Counted from the first letter of the stretch, positions 45,800 through 56,332 are shown. The stretch is DNA of 64,000 nt from Sulfurospirillaceae bacterium (GCA_028692875.1 JAQUWL010000003.1:1-64000), one strand, 5' to 3'. A program made the numbers and translations. Notes: a model not told the origin generated them from the letters alone.

Positions 45800-47195
45800 G
45801 AAATAATTCCTTTAACCATAAAAGTATTGCCACCTCTATAACGAGTGTGATTAGTAAAAAAATCAATTTTTTATCGATAAGTATATCCAAAAAGGCTTTT
45901 GTGCCAAATGAGCGAATAGTTAATATAAATAGCAAAACACCAGAAAGAGAGCCAGCAAGTGCCAGACCAGAAGCACCGAGTGGTTGCATAAGTAAAATGG
46001 AGGCAAAGATATTGAAAACAAGCGAGTATATGGAAATTTTAGCAGCCTCTTTTTGGCGGTACTGACCATAAAGCCAGAGGGAAAATAGTTTTGCTAGGCC
46101 AAAAGGAACAAGTCCGATAAGGTACATTGATAAAACATAAGCACATATTTGGGTGTCTGAAGCACTGAATGAACCACGCTCAAACAAGAGTTTAATAATC
46201 TCTTCGCTAAGAATAATCCCACCAACAGATGAGGCACACAATCCAAAAGCCAAAAGCCAAAAACTGTTTTTCATAAGCTTGAGAGCATTGATGTCGTCAC
46301 TATTTTTAAGGAGTCTTGTGATTTTTGGAAAGATGGCAGTCGCAATAGCAATAGCAAAGAGTGCTAGGGGCAGTTGAAAAATTCGATTTGCATAGTAGAG
46401 GTAACTAATACTTCCAGTGATGAGAAAACTTGCCAGCCATGTGTCCACAAAAGAGAGAATTTGCGCCGTTGAGCCACCGACAATGGAGTGAAAAAAAGAG
46501 GTGTAAAATCGTTTTTTATCCTCTTGAATATCTTTTTTGTTTTGCAAATAAAGCTTAACTCCTGTGGCAAAAAACTTACATAGCTTTTTTGATTTGATGG
46601 CTAAAATATGTGCCAAAAGTTGCAAGACACCGCCTACAACAACCCCATAGCTCAAAGCATAAGCGATGCTTTGCTTGTCCATGTCTTTGCTTATTAGCAG
46701 TGCGACAATCATCGCAATATTTAGCAAAACAGTTGAAAATGCAGTTGTCGCAAAATGGTGTTTGTATTGGAGTATGGAGCCTAAAAAAGTGACGAGAAAA
46801 ATCAACATGAGATAGTAGAAGTTTATAGCCGTTAAAGGTGCGGCAAGTTTGATAGTTGCATCATCAAAACCGATAGCTATAAGTTTTGTAAAAAAACCGC
46901 TAAAAAGATGGACTATCAGAGTAATAAATGCAATAACAGCTAAAAAACGTAATAAAATAGAAATTGTAAAAAGAGATTTTACACGAGCTTTGGCGAATGA
47001 GGGCATAAAACTTTGAGTAAAAGCACCTTCGCTAACAACTCTTCTAAAAAGATTTGGAAACTTGAAGGCGACGAAAAAAATATCGCTATAAATGTTGGCA
47101 CCCAAGATGGAAGCGGTTAGCATATCTCTTATAAATCCAAAGATTCTTGAGACTAAAATACCTGAACTATTTGTGAAAAATGATCGTATAAGCAT
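45786..47195 (-). CDS. murJ: Lipid II flippase MurJ
   Basis: Moves lipid II across the inner membrane for peptidoglycan synthesis. The start at ATG 47195 ([20 protein letters not shown]) gives the canonical N-terminus of 469 residues and about 14 helices; an earlier ATG at 47300 would prepend 35 basic residues not seen in the family. Conserved features: [39 protein letters not shown]. First gene of the long minus-strand run. Confidence 0.94.
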   Translation of the reverse strand: MLIRSFFTNSSGILVSRIFGFIRDMLTASILGANIYSDIFFVAFKFPNLFRRVVSEGAFTQSFMPSFAKARVKSLFTISILLRFLAVIAFITLIVHLFSGFFTKLIAIGFDDATIKLAAPLTAINFYYLMLIFLVTFLGSILQYKHHFATTAFSTVLLNIAMIVALLISKDMDKQSIAYALSYGVVVGGVLQLLAHILAIKSKKLCKFFATGVKLYLQNKKDIQEDKKRFYTSFFHSIVGGSTAQILSFVDTWLASFLITGSISYLYYANRIFQLPLALFAIAIATAIFPKITRLLKNSDDINALKLMKNSFWLLAFGLCASSVGGIILSEEIIKLLFERGSFSASDTQICAYVLSMYLIGLVPFGLAKLFSLWLYGQYRQKEAAKISIYSLVFNIFASILLMQPLGASGLALAGSLSGVLLFILTIRSFGTKAFLDILIDKKLIFLLITLVIEVAILLWLKELFHGYF

Positions 47196-47304
47196 TGCGT
47201 ATGGTATCAAAATATAGGTTAAATTGCACTGTTTTGTACTTATGTGACGTAAAAATAGTTTTGTTTTTTTAAACTTGTAAAAACAAATTTTAATTTTCAA
47301 AAGC

Positions 47305-47310
47305 TATAAT
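47305..47310 (+). promoter_or_regulatory. -10 box candidate for the HD-GYP sensor gene
   Basis: TATAAT in AAGCTATAATTAC, 30 bases before the GTG start, within the divergent 47196-47339 gap shared with murJ. No convincing -35. Confidence 0.4.
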
Positions 47311-47339
47311 TACTATAGCGGTTATAAATTATTGGGTTT

Positions 47340-50300
47340 GTGGGGTGTTTATTGAGATTTTTTTGGCTTATTTTTTGTTTTTTATATATAAGCATTGCTC
47401 CAATTAATGCGAAAGAAAACAATGATATTTTAACAAAAACAGAGAGATTTTGGCTCTCTAAAAACCAAACCATTACCCTTGCATCTGCTGGAGATTATGA
47501 TTATCTAGCCTCTTTGAGTCCAGATGGAAAGATAGTCGGTTTTGATGCAGATTTGATAGCCCAAATAAATAAAAATCTTCAAACCAACATAACCTTAAAA
47601 CTTTTTGACGGGTGGGATAGTGCCTATATGAGTGCCAAAAAAGGCGAAGTTGATGGCATATTGTCTCTCTCTCCAACAAAAGAGAGAGAGGATTTTTTTA
47701 ATTTTTCCCCTATTTATCACCACGACGCAACCTATATCGTTACCAAAAAAGGCGAACATTACATCAACAATATAGGCGATTTTAATGGCAGAACAGTTAT
47801 TGTGGAGAAAAATAATATCATCAATAAAACCATCGAGATGATAGCTCCTAATGCAAAAGTCATTACTGCTTCAAATGTTCAAGATATTTTAAAAGCTGTT
47901 CAAGAAGGCACCGCTGATGGAACGATTCTTGAGGGTATGGCAAATTATGATCTGCAAAGTCTTGGACTAAAGATATCCGGTTCTCTTTTTGTAAAATCCG
48001 GCGAATACACCATAGGAACACATAAAAGCAAACCTATTTTGGCAAAAATCATAGAAAAAGGAATCCACTCTATTTCAAAAAGCCAAATGCAAGAGATAAA
48101 AAACAGATGGTTTCAAACAAGGTCAGAAGAATCTTTTTTTAGCTATGAGGAGCTTGCTTATATTCAAAACGCACCTACCCTAAAGATAGGTGTTGAGGAT
48201 TGGGCGCCAATGATATCTTCAAAAGATGGCAAAACCATCGAGGGAATCACAGGAGAGCTTTTAAATAGAGTCTTGCAGATATCTGGGTTAAAAACAGAGC
48301 TTTTGCTAGAGTCTTGGAGTTCTTTACTGCATCGTCTTAAAAATAAAGAGATAGATATACTTCCTGCGACATATTATACCGACGAGAGGGCAACTTATGG
48401 GCTTTTTGGGGACTCTTATACGAAAATAAAAAACCTTCTTTATGTTAATAGGGACAATCAAGATATAAAATCACTTTCCGACATGGAGGGCAAAACTCTT
48501 GTTGTGCAGAAGGGTTTTGGAACTATTCCGAAGATAAAACAGAAGTTTCCAAAAATTAACATTCTTGAAGTTGATGGACTTGAAAATGCTATCTTGAAGG
48601 TTTCAAATGGCGAGGCAGATGCTCTTTTTGAGGCACAAATCGTTGCGCAAGATATTATTAAAAAACTTCTCATCACAAATATTAAACCTATTTTTCAAAA
48701 CGATATAGAGGCGAATGATTTGCATATTTTCTCAAAAAAAGACGATTTGTTGCTTCACTCTATTTTGAACAAGTCATTGCAAAGCATCTCTCCGCAAGAG
48801 AAAAACAATATTATTGATAAGTGGCTTCATCAAGATATCAAAAGAAGCGTTAATATTGTTTTTTCAAAAAACGAAGAACCATATGTTATGGAAAATGCCT
48901 TTGCAAAGGGCATAGAGTACGATATCGTAAAAGAGATTCTATCTAAAAAAGATGTTTTGGTTAGTTATGAAAAATTTATTTCGCCAGAGAAGATACTCAA
49001 CATACTTCAAGAAGATGAAAAGATAGATGTGGTTGTTGGCATAAACCCTCAAAACGGCACCTTTTATTACTCTGAACCTCTTGTTGATTTTGAGTATATT
49101 GCTATCTCAAGGATCGAGGATAAACTAAAAATTAATAGTATTGAGGACTTAAAGAAAAAGAAGATTATCGCCTTTAAAGATGCGTATAAGACTTTAGGAG
49201 AAAAATACAACACTCTTTTCAATCCCACCAATAGACCAGAAACATATACGGAAATATCAACTCAAGATGAACAAGTAACCGCTTTTTTAAATAAAAAAGC
49301 AGATGTAATTATTCTTGACAAAAACATGTTTCAGTGGTATCTAAAAAGCTCTTCAAAAAAAGATACATCAAAATATAAATTTCACACCATTTTTGACGAT
49401 AAAAATAGCCATTGTATTGCATTTAAAGATAAAAATCTTAGAGACCTTTTTAATGAAAGTCTTCAGGATATGAAAAAATCTGGCAAATATAATCAAATCG
49501 TTGACAATTATCTCTATACGGATATAGAGTCAAAAACAAAAATGAGTTTTCTTGTTGCGTCACTTGCTGCAAAGCATATTTTTACAGAGGATATAAAAAA
49601 ATTAAAAGAGATTGTTTTGATGCTTTCAAAACTTCCCTATCTTGATAAAATAGATATCTTTAACAATGAAAACGAACTTCTCGTAACACATGTAAAAGGA
49701 GAATCTGGCTTCTATGTAAGTAGCGAGAGTTTTTATAGTCTATCGCAAATGCCACAAAAAGTAGGATATGTTCATTTGTATTTTGATGAAAAAAAACTTT
49801 TTGGATATGGGCAAAACAATACAATAATCCCCGATGTCTCTTTCTTCAACAATCTTAGAAACTATGCTGAGATAAAGGAGGTATACAAGAAGCTGGATTT
49901 TCTAGGAAAGCCTAGTTTTACTCAAAAAGAGGAAGAGTTTATAAAAAATCATCCTATTTTAAGGTTTTCAAGCGTGTCTCAATATCCACTTTATATCAAC
50001 GAAAATGGTACTCCAGAGGGACTGCACAATGATTTTTTAAAGTTTATTGAGTTAAAAAGCGGTATTTTATTTGAGCATATTGATGCAAAAAATCAAAAAG
50101 ATTTGTACGAAAAATTGCAGAGTAAAAAAGTTGATCTTATAGTAAACGCAAAAACTACAAAGTTGGAAAAACCTTTTGAATTTTCTTCCATTGTTTTTGA
50201 AAAATTTTATCTTGCAATAGTTACAAACAAAGAGTTTGGATTTGTAGATGGTATAGGAGAGTTTAAGGGCAGTGTTGCCATATCTTCCAATTGTGTTGCT

Positions 50301-51698
50301 TGTGAAATGTTGAGGGAAAAATATCCAAATATAAAAGTAATTGAAACAAAAAACACCAATGAAGCACTCTCTTTGGTTGCTCAAAAAAAAGTTGATGCAT
50401 CAATTGGTCACGAGGTGGAGATGACACATTATCTTAAAAATTACTACACAAATCTCAAGATAATAGGCACCTCCAAAGAGATTGTTAGCCATTATTTTGC
50501 AACTCATCTTGAATACCCAGAACTCATCTCAATTGTCAATAAAGTTTTGGAAAGTCTCTCATATGAACAAAAGAAAAAAATCAAAGATATGTGGTTTATT
50601 ACAAAAGTGCAAACGGAAGTTGATCGATCTATTGTCTACAGGGTTGCCTTTGGATTGATACTTGTTATTACTTTGATTATTATTTACAATCAAAGACTCA
50701 AGCATCTTGTGAGCGAAAAAACAGTGGAGCTAGCTAAGCTTTTAAGCTCTTTTGATAGTAATGTTATTGCTATTCGGTTGGATGAAAGTGGAAAGATTAT
50801 TTATGCGAGTAAGGCACTTTGCAATATGGCGGAGTATTCGCAAGAGGAGTTGATTGGAAATACAACTAATGTGATAACCAACAAAACCAACAAGAGGATT
50901 TTAAAAGATTTTAGAAGAGCCTTTTTGAATAAACAGCCTTGGAGCGGAAAACTTATTAATGCGAGTAAGTCAGGAAGAGTCTACTGGACAAAAACAAAAC
51001 TTTTTCAAGAATATGATGAAAAGGGCAATTTTTTAAATCACACTATTATTTCACAAGATATTACTGCACAAAAAGAGGTCGAAGCACTCAGCAAAGAGAT
51101 AGAAGAGACGCAAAAAGAGGTTATTTTTAAAATGGGTGCGATTGCTGAGGCTAGGTCGCAGGAGACTGGTCAACATGTAAAAAGGGTTGCTGAGTATTCA
51201 AGGCTTTTGGCGATTCACTATGGGCTTTCGAGTGAAGAGGCAAATAGGATAAAGTTGGCAAGTCCAATGCACGATATTGGCAAAGTTGCTATTGCTGATA
51301 GCATATTAGAAAAACCATCGGCTTTGAGCACCGAGGAGTTTGAGATTATTAAAACTCACGCACAAATTGGTTATGATATGCTTAAAAATTCACAAAGAAC
51401 TATTTTAAAGACCGCCTCTATTATAGCTCATGAACACCATGAAAAGTACGATGGAACAGGATATCCAAGAGGGTTAAAGGGCGAAGATATACATATTTAT
51501 GGCAGAATTACTGCGGTTGCGGATGTTTTTGATGCCCTCGGAAGCAAAAGAGTCTACAAGGAGGCTTGGGAGGACGATAAAATTTTTGCGTTTTTTAAAA
51601 AACAAAGCGGAAAACATTTTGATCCAAAATTGATTGATATTTTCTTTGCAAATGTAAAAAAATTTTTAGATATACGAGACTCCTTTAGAGATGTGTGA
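47340..51698 (+). CDS. Giant sensor with four solute-binding domains, PAS and HD-GYP phosphodiesterase
   Basis: A 1452-residue membrane receptor. An N-terminal signal segment (residues about 4-23) is followed by four SBP_bac_3-like periplasmic domains, roughly 40-262, 270-500, 505-720 and 860-1095; a non-homologous insert fills about 725-845. One membrane helix lies at about 1099-1118, then a PAS domain (about 1135-1245) and HD-GYP (about 1260-1445). The HD-GYP has HDIGK (about 1311) and HHEKYDGTGYP (about 1366), the residues for cleaving cyclic-di-GMP. Ligands are probably amino acids or similar small molecules. Start GTG 47340, or TTG 47352. It is a single unit with its own promoter. Confidence 0.92.
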   Translation: MGCLLRFFWLIFCFLYISIAPINAKENNDILTKTERFWLSKNQTITLASAGDYDYLASLSPDGKIVGFDADLIAQINKNLQTNITLKLFDGWDSAYMSAKKGEVDGILSLSPTKEREDFFNFSPIYHHDATYIVTKKGEHYINNIGDFNGRTVIVEKNNIINKTIEMIAPNAKVITASNVQDILKAVQEGTADGTILEGMANYDLQSLGLKISGSLFVKSGEYTIGTHKSKPILAKIIEKGIHSISKSQMQEIKNRWFQTRSEESFFSYEELAYIQNAPTLKIGVEDWAPMISSKDGKTIEGITGELLNRVLQISGLKTELLLESWSSLLHRLKNKEIDILPATYYTDERATYGLFGDSYTKIKNLLYVNRDNQDIKSLSDMEGKTLVVQKGFGTIPKIKQKFPKINILEVDGLENAILKVSNGEADALFEAQIVAQDIIKKLLITNIKPIFQNDIEANDLHIFSKKDDLLLHSILNKSLQSISPQEKNNIIDKWLHQDIKRSVNIVFSKNEEPYVMENAFAKGIEYDIVKEILSKKDVLVSYEKFISPEKILNILQEDEKIDVVVGINPQNGTFYYSEPLVDFEYIAISRIEDKLKINSIEDLKKKKIIAFKDAYKTLGEKYNTLFNPTNRPETYTEISTQDEQVTAFLNKKADVIILDKNMFQWYLKSSSKKDTSKYKFHTIFDDKNSHCIAFKDKNLRDLFNESLQDMKKSGKYNQIVDNYLYTDIESKTKMSFLVASLAAKHIFTEDIKKLKEIVLMLSKLPYLDKIDIFNNENELLVTHVKGESGFYVSSESFYSLSQMPQKVGYVHLYFDEKKLFGYGQNNTIIPDVSFFNNLRNYAEIKEVYKKLDFLGKPSFTQKEEEFIKNHPILRFSSVSQYPLYINENGTPEGLHNDFLKFIELKSGILFEHIDAKNQKDLYEKLQSKKVDLIVNAKTTKLEKPFEFSSIVFEKFYLAIVTNKEFGFVDGIGEFKGSVAISSNCVACEMLREKYPNIKVIETKNTNEALSLVAQKKVDASIGHEVEMTHYLKNYYTNLKIIGTSKEIVSHYFATHLEYPELISIVNKVLESLSYEQKKKIKDMWFITKVQTEVDRSIVYRVAFGLILVITLIIIYNQRLKHLVSEKTVELAKLLSSFDSNVIAIRLDESGKIIYASKALCNMAEYSQEELIGNTTNVITNKTNKRILKDFRRAFLNKQPWSGKLINASKSGRVYWTKTKLFQEYDEKGNFLNHTIISQDITAQKEVEALSKEIEETQKEVIFKMGAIAEARSQETGQHVKRVAEYSRLLAIHYGLSSEEANRIKLASPMHDIGKVAIADSILEKPSALSTEEFEIIKTHAQIGYDMLKNSQRTILKTASIIAHEHHEKYDGTGYPRGLKGEDIHIYGRITAVADVFDALGSKRVYKEAWEDDKIFAFFKKQSGKHFDPKLIDIFFANVKKFLDIRDSFRDV

Positions 51699-51787
51699 TA
51701 GGTTGAGTGAAGTTTTATTTTTTTTTAGATACTATTGTGACAACTTCAATAAAGCATGAAGCATTGAAAAGATAAAAAGGGAATACC

Positions 51788-53707
51788 GTGGGTTTATTTG
51801 ACAAACTGAAAGGTAAAGACTCCTCAGAGCAAACAGAAGAAAAACCAGAGTTTAAATCGGTTATTATTGATACCGAAAATGTTCCCAGAGAACTGAATAA
51901 CTTTGCTTTGGCAAATAATATTAATATTGCAGAACTCTCCTTTAAGCTTATCAAAGTTACCACCTCTTATTTGGATGAGTCAGGCGAATGGGTTGAGTTA
52001 GGCGATCAAGATAAGCCACGTTTTGCAGATACTGCTTTTATGCTTGCGCCGACAATGAAACTTAAACAACATTATCGTGTTGAGATTTTAAAAAAAGAGA
52101 CTTTGCTTGATGGAAATACAATCCCAGCGATATCTATAAGTGCAAACAAAAGTCTTACTAAGGTTATTGTAACAATCCATAAAAATTTAGAGGTTAAATA
52201 TTTTTCAAAACTAGAGCAATCTATTATTGATGAAATCATATCTAGGTTGATAAAAGCAGGAGTACTTATCGGCGTAAGGGATGAAAACCTATATAAAGAG
52301 ATTGCTAAAGTTGTGTCTATAATTCGTGTAAATAACTCCCTAGAGCAAGAACATACATTTATTGCCGTTCAAGGTTTCGAAGAGGTACCATCTATAAATG
52401 ACAATCTTATATTTCACTATAAAAAGAAGATGAAAAAAGAGGACGAATATGGAAGGGTTGACTATGCCAAAAGAGGCTATATTATGGCGGTTGCCAAAGG
52501 CGAGTGTATTATTGAGTACATAAAACCTATGATGGGAACTCCTGGCAGAAATTGTAAGGGTGTTTTTATTCCCGTAAAAGAGCCTAAAATTTTGAATGCT
52601 ACTGAGATTGTGTTTACGGAAAATATTTCCAAAAAAGAGGACGACGCCTCTATCAAGTACGTTGCAAATAAAGATGGATATGTCAATTTTGATGGCAAGG
52701 TATATGATATTCAAGACAATATGGAAATTAGTGAGGTTAGTTTTAAGTCAACCGGCTCCATAGAGACAGGTCTAGACTCTAATGTCAAGATAAATATAAC
52801 AGAAAAAGATGCCCTAAAAGATGCTATTGGGGCTGGAATGAGCGTCGAAACAGCACAGATACATGTAGAGGGCAACGTAGGAAGTGGAGCAAGAATAAAG
52901 GCCAGAGAGGCTCAAATTGGTGGACAAACACATAAAACATCCTATGTGGAGGCAGAAACGCTTAGTATAACCGTACATAGGGGTGAGGCAGTGGGTCGGA
53001 ATGTTACCATAGATAGGCTTGAGGGCGGAAAGGTAACCGGAGAAAATATAACGATTAAGCAGATGATTGGCGGAGAGCTTATAGGTGACAAGATAAAAAT
53101 AGGAGAACTCTCTTCCAACGGCAAGATTACAGCATCCGAGTTGATTGAAATAGAGGCACTCAAGGGAAGCAATAATAAGTTTGTAATTGACCCAAAGGTT
53201 GCTAGAGAATTTAGTGAAAAGATGAGTGAGGTAAATGAGAAAATATCTGCAATAGAAAAAGAACTTAAATTTATTCCAAAGCAATTAGGTGCCAAAAAAG
53301 AGATAATAGAAAAGAATAAGCCAACGCTTAATTTTATTAAAAGCAAGATTGAAGAGCTTAAGCAGGATGGTCAAAATCCGCCTTCTACGCTTATGGCTAA
53401 AGTTAGAGATTTTCAACAAAAAGTGGCGGAATACAACACGATGTTACAGATGTTTAAAAACAAAAAAGAGGAGCTTGATAGTTACAAAAATGATCTAAAT
53501 GAAGTTCAAACGAAAATCTTTTCAGCAAAAATTATCAATCGCTCTACTTGGCGAGAGTTTAACGAGATAAGATTTAAGCTCATTTCTCCGGATATTGAGA
53601 TTGTTTACAATACTAAAGAGCATGAAATAGCTAGAGAAATAACACTCAAGCAAAATGCTGATGAGAGATACGAGATTATTCGCTCTAGTGGATTTACTCA
53701 AAAATGA
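51788..53707 (+). CDS. FapA-family (DUF342) protein
   Basis: A 639-residue FapA-like protein. DUF342 region with repeated beta-strands (GGKVTGENITIKQMIGGELI-type turns, about 360-470), preceded by an N-terminal FapA domain and followed by a coiled-coil of about 130 residues (KFVIDPKVAREFSEKMSEV to NDLNEVQTKIF). FapA proteins influence flagellar or cell-polarity functions, but the mechanism is not settled. GTG start behind AAAAGGGA. Its stop overlaps ruvA (ATGA). Confidence 0.85.
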   Translation: MGLFDKLKGKDSSEQTEEKPEFKSVIIDTENVPRELNNFALANNINIAELSFKLIKVTTSYLDESGEWVELGDQDKPRFADTAFMLAPTMKLKQHYRVEILKKETLLDGNTIPAISISANKSLTKVIVTIHKNLEVKYFSKLEQSIIDEIISRLIKAGVLIGVRDENLYKEIAKVVSIIRVNNSLEQEHTFIAVQGFEEVPSINDNLIFHYKKKMKKEDEYGRVDYAKRGYIMAVAKGECIIEYIKPMMGTPGRNCKGVFIPVKEPKILNATEIVFTENISKKEDDASIKYVANKDGYVNFDGKVYDIQDNMEISEVSFKSTGSIETGLDSNVKINITEKDALKDAIGAGMSVETAQIHVEGNVGSGARIKAREAQIGGQTHKTSYVEAETLSITVHRGEAVGRNVTIDRLEGGKVTGENITIKQMIGGELIGDKIKIGELSSNGKITASELIEIEALKGSNNKFVIDPKVAREFSEKMSEVNEKISAIEKELKFIPKQLGAKKEIIEKNKPTLNFIKSKIEELKQDGQNPPSTLMAKVRDFQQKVAEYNTMLQMFKNKKEELDSYKNDLNEVQTKIFSAKIINRSTWREFNEIRFKLISPDIEIVYNTKEHEIAREITLKQNADERYEIIRSSGFTQK

Positions 53708-54261
53708 TAGTTGGAATTTCTGGGAAAATTGCCAAAAAAGAGCCAGCTTTTGTTCATATTGAAACATTAAACGGAATAACGTATAAGATTAATATCTCAC
53801 TTAATACCTTTTCCAATATCACAAGCGAAGAGATTTTCCTACATGTAACACAAGTTATCAGAGAGGATTATCAAGGACTTTATGGTTTTTTTAGCGAAAA
53901 TGAAAAAAGTGTTTTTGATACTTTGATTAAGCTAAATGGCATCGGTCCATCTATCGCTTTGGCGATTTGCTCTACAATGACACCAGATGAGTTTGCAAAA
54001 GCTATTGCTTCGCAAGATATTGAAGCGTTCAAAAAAGTATCTGGTATTGGACCAAAAGGTGCAAAAAGGATATTGGTAGAGCTTGGAGATTTTTCACTAA
54101 AAAGTGATACTAAAGATAGTGTTGCATATGCCCAAAATGAAGCACTTACGGCACTAGAAGGTTTGGGTTTTAAAAAAGAGCTTGTTAAAAAAATACTCTC
54201 TACATGTAGCGGAGTCGATACGGCAAGTATTATCAAAGAAGCATTGAAAAAATTAGGATAA
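53704..54261 (+). CDS. ruvA: Holliday junction DNA helicase subunit RuvA
   Basis: Binds Holliday junctions and loads RuvB. 185 residues: OB-fold N-terminus (IVGISGKIAKKEPAFVHIET), two helix-hairpin-helix motifs (FDTLIKLNGIGPSIALAI and FKKVSGIGPKGAKRILVEL) and the C-terminal RuvB-binding domain (ALTALEGLGFKKELVKKIL). Coupled to fapA. Confidence 0.97.
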   Translation: MIVGISGKIAKKEPAFVHIETLNGITYKINISLNTFSNITSEEIFLHVTQVIREDYQGLYGFFSENEKSVFDTLIKLNGIGPSIALAICSTMTPDEFAKAIASQDIEAFKKVSGIGPKGAKRILVELGDFSLKSDTKDSVAYAQNEALTALEGLGFKKELVKKILSTCSGVDTASIIKEALKKLG

Positions 54262-54274
54262 AGGTATAAATTAG

Positions 54275-55309
54275 ATGAAGATTGGGATACTCTTTGGCGC
54301 AAAAAGTTTTGAGCATGAGATAAGTGTAGTAAGTGCCATAGCTCTTAAAAAAGTACTGAAATGTGAGATTGTTTATCTGTTTTGCGATTATGAGAGAAAT
54401 TTTTATCTTATTCCAACAGACAAAATTAATGCTAAAAAATTTAGTAGTGGCAAATACAAAAAAGAGACAAGGCTACATGTAGACAAAGGAGGCTTTTACA
54501 AGAAAGGTCTTTTTGGAAATACTTTGATTGAGTGTGATGTTGTGTTAAATCTTATCCACGGCGGAGATGGCGAAGATGGTAAGATAGCCTCTATTTTGGA
54601 GTTTTTTGGCATTCCTTTTATTGGTCCTAGAGTCGAAGCAAGCGTTATGAGTTTCAATAAGCTTCTAACAAAGCTCTATGCAAAAGAGATGGGCGTTAAG
54701 ACTTTGGAATATCAAGCTGTGAGCAAAAACAGGCGTGACACATTAACTATAAAACCACCTTTTATAGTTAAACCTTCAAGGCTTGGAAGTTCGATTGGCA
54801 TAAAAATCGTAAAGGATTTAAGCGAGCTTGATTATGCTCTTGATGTTGCATTTGAGTTTGACGATACGGTTATTGTTGAGCCTTTTATAGCTGGGGTTAA
54901 GGAGTACAACCTCGCAGGTTGCAAGGCGGATGATTTTATCTTTTCGATCGTTGAAGAGCCTATAAAAGAAGAGTTTTTGGATTTTGATAAAAAGTATTTG
55001 GATTTCTCTCGAACCAAACGTCTAAACGAGGCTAGTTTGGATGAAAAGTCGGTTTTAAAACTACAAGACTCTTTTAAAAAACTATATGAGCCAATGTTTG
55101 CTGGTGCATTGATAAGATGTGATTTTTTTATTATAGATAATGAAGTCTATCTCAATGAGATAAACCCAATTCCCGGAAGTATGGCAAATTATCTTTTTCT
55201 TGATTTTAATTCTGCTATTGAGATGTTGTGCAAAAATCTTCCTTCTTCGGTTAATATTCCTATGTCATATAGATATATTAACTCCATACAGTCCGCAAAG
55301 GGAAAATAG
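54275..55309 (+). CDS. ddl: D-alanine-D-alanine ligase
   Basis: ATP-grasp ligase making the D-Ala-D-Ala dipeptide used by MurF, which is encoded 1.3 kb downstream. 344 residues with KIGILFGAKSFEHEISVVSA, LIHGGDGEDGKIASILE, KPSRLGSSIGIKIVKD, and NEINPIPGSM (metal ligands). Longer than in Helicobacter but typical for the ddl clade of this group. The stop lies inside a terminator-like hairpin. Confidence 0.95.
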   Translation: MKIGILFGAKSFEHEISVVSAIALKKVLKCEIVYLFCDYERNFYLIPTDKINAKKFSSGKYKKETRLHVDKGGFYKKGLFGNTLIECDVVLNLIHGGDGEDGKIASILEFFGIPFIGPRVEASVMSFNKLLTKLYAKEMGVKTLEYQAVSKNRRDTLTIKPPFIVKPSRLGSSIGIKIVKDLSELDYALDVAFEFDDTVIVEPFIAGVKEYNLAGCKADDFIFSIVEEPIKEEFLDFDKKYLDFSRTKRLNEASLDEKSVLKLQDSFKKLYEPMFAGALIRCDFFIIDNEVYLNEINPIPGSMANYLFLDFNSAIEMLCKNLPSSVNIPMSYRYINSIQSAKGK

Positions 55310-55330
55310 AGGGATTTTGCCCTTTTTTGA
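55300..55330 (+). terminator. Probable terminator after ddl
   Basis: AGGG-ATTTTG-CCCT followed by TTTTT, with outer AAAGGG/CCCTTT pairing possible, overlapping the ddl stop. Suggests that the antitoxin-hydrolase-murF genes may be transcribed separately. Confidence 0.55.
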
Positions 55331-55392
55331 AAGTAAAATAAAAGTAAATTTTATGTAGCATATTGCATAAAATTTTACAAAAAGGCTTTTGT

Positions 55393-55620
55393 GTGATTAC
55401 CTATTCAAAAGACGAGATTATGACGGCGACAGATATGGTTAGAAACTTTAGCTCAGTACTCGGAAGTCTTTCGAGTGGCGAAAATAAGCGTATAGTAGTG
55501 GTAAAAAATAACCGCTTTGAAGCCGTAATGATAACCATCGAAGAGTATGAGCGTATTTACGAAGCGGTCACAATACTTGAGCGTATTTACGATAAAAACA
55601 AAAAGAGCATTGATGGCTAA
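55393..55620 (+). CDS. Phd/YefM-family antitoxin, unpaired
   Basis: A 75-residue protein (MITYSKDEIMTATDMVRNF) with the Phd/YefM fold: N-terminal DNA-binding half and a C-terminal helix rich in Glu/Tyr (IEEYERIYEAVTILERI) that would wrap around a RelE/YoeB-type toxin. GTG 55393 is chosen because AAAAGG stands six bases before it; a TTG at 55363 would add ten unrelated residues. No toxin gene follows: the next gene, overlapping its stop (ATGGCTAA), is an alpha/beta hydrolase. It may be an orphan regulator. Confidence 0.8.
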   Translation: MITYSKDEIMTATDMVRNFSSVLGSLSSGENKRIVVVKNNRFEAVMITIEEYERIYEAVTILERIYDKNKKSIDG

Positions 55621-56332
55621 AAGAGAGATTGTTTTTAACAAAACCTCTTATGACATAAGCTATGAGCTTCTACATGTAGGAAAAGAGCGTTCCATTCTTT
55701 TTTTGCACGGATGGGGTAGCAATAAAGAGATAATGAAACAAGCATTTGGCAAAACGTTTGAAGATTTTGAACATATTTATATTGATTTGCCTGGCTTTGG
55801 CTCATCTAGCATCAAACATGTCATTGGTACACCTGAATATAAAATGATAGTTGAGGAGTTTTTGAAAAAGATAGAAAAGACTCCAGATGTTGTTGTGGGA
55901 CACTCTTTTGGCGGAAAAATAGCCTCATTGCTAAATCCAAAATATTTGGTTCTTCTTAGTTCTGCTGGTATCGTTCTTCCAAAATCCATTAAGATTAAGA
56001 CAAAAATATGGTTTTTTAAAACACTTAAGCCTCTTTTTCCAAAGGGTTTTTACAGATTTTTTGCATCCAAAGATGTTGCTGGGATGAGTGAGGTTATGTA
56101 TCAAATTTTAAAAAAAGTAGTAAATGAAGATTTTAGCCATATTTTTGCATCGCTTAAGTCAAAAGTCTTTATTTTTTGGGGAGAACAAGACAAGGCTACG
56201 CCTCTTTTGTGCGGTAAAAAGATACACGATCTTATCCCAAATAGCTCATTTTGCAAGATGGATGGAGATCACTTCTTTTTTATTAAAAATGCCTTTGAAA
56301 TATCTCGCTATATTAAGATGGAAATTGTATGA
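55613..56332 (+). CDS. Alpha/beta hydrolase
   Basis: A 239-residue alpha/beta hydrolase beginning MAKREIVFNKTSYDISYE at ATG 55613; an upstream in-frame ATG (55547) would overlap the antitoxin. Oxyanion segment LFLHGWGSNKEIM, nucleophile Ser in VVVGHSFGGKIASL, Asp in FWGEQDKATP and His in DGDHFFF complete the triad. Resembles BioH/serine esterases; substrate unknown. Set between cell-wall genes ddl and murF with overlapping neighbours. Confidence 0.85.
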   Translation: MAKREIVFNKTSYDISYELLHVGKERSILFLHGWGSNKEIMKQAFGKTFEDFEHIYIDLPGFGSSSIKHVIGTPEYKMIVEEFLKKIEKTPDVVVGHSFGGKIASLLNPKYLVLLSSAGIVLPKSIKIKTKIWFFKTLKPLFPKGFYRFFASKDVAGMSEVMYQILKKVVNEDFSHIFASLKSKVFIFWGEQDKATPLLCGKKIHDLIPNSSFCKMDGDHFFFIKNAFEISRYIKMEIV

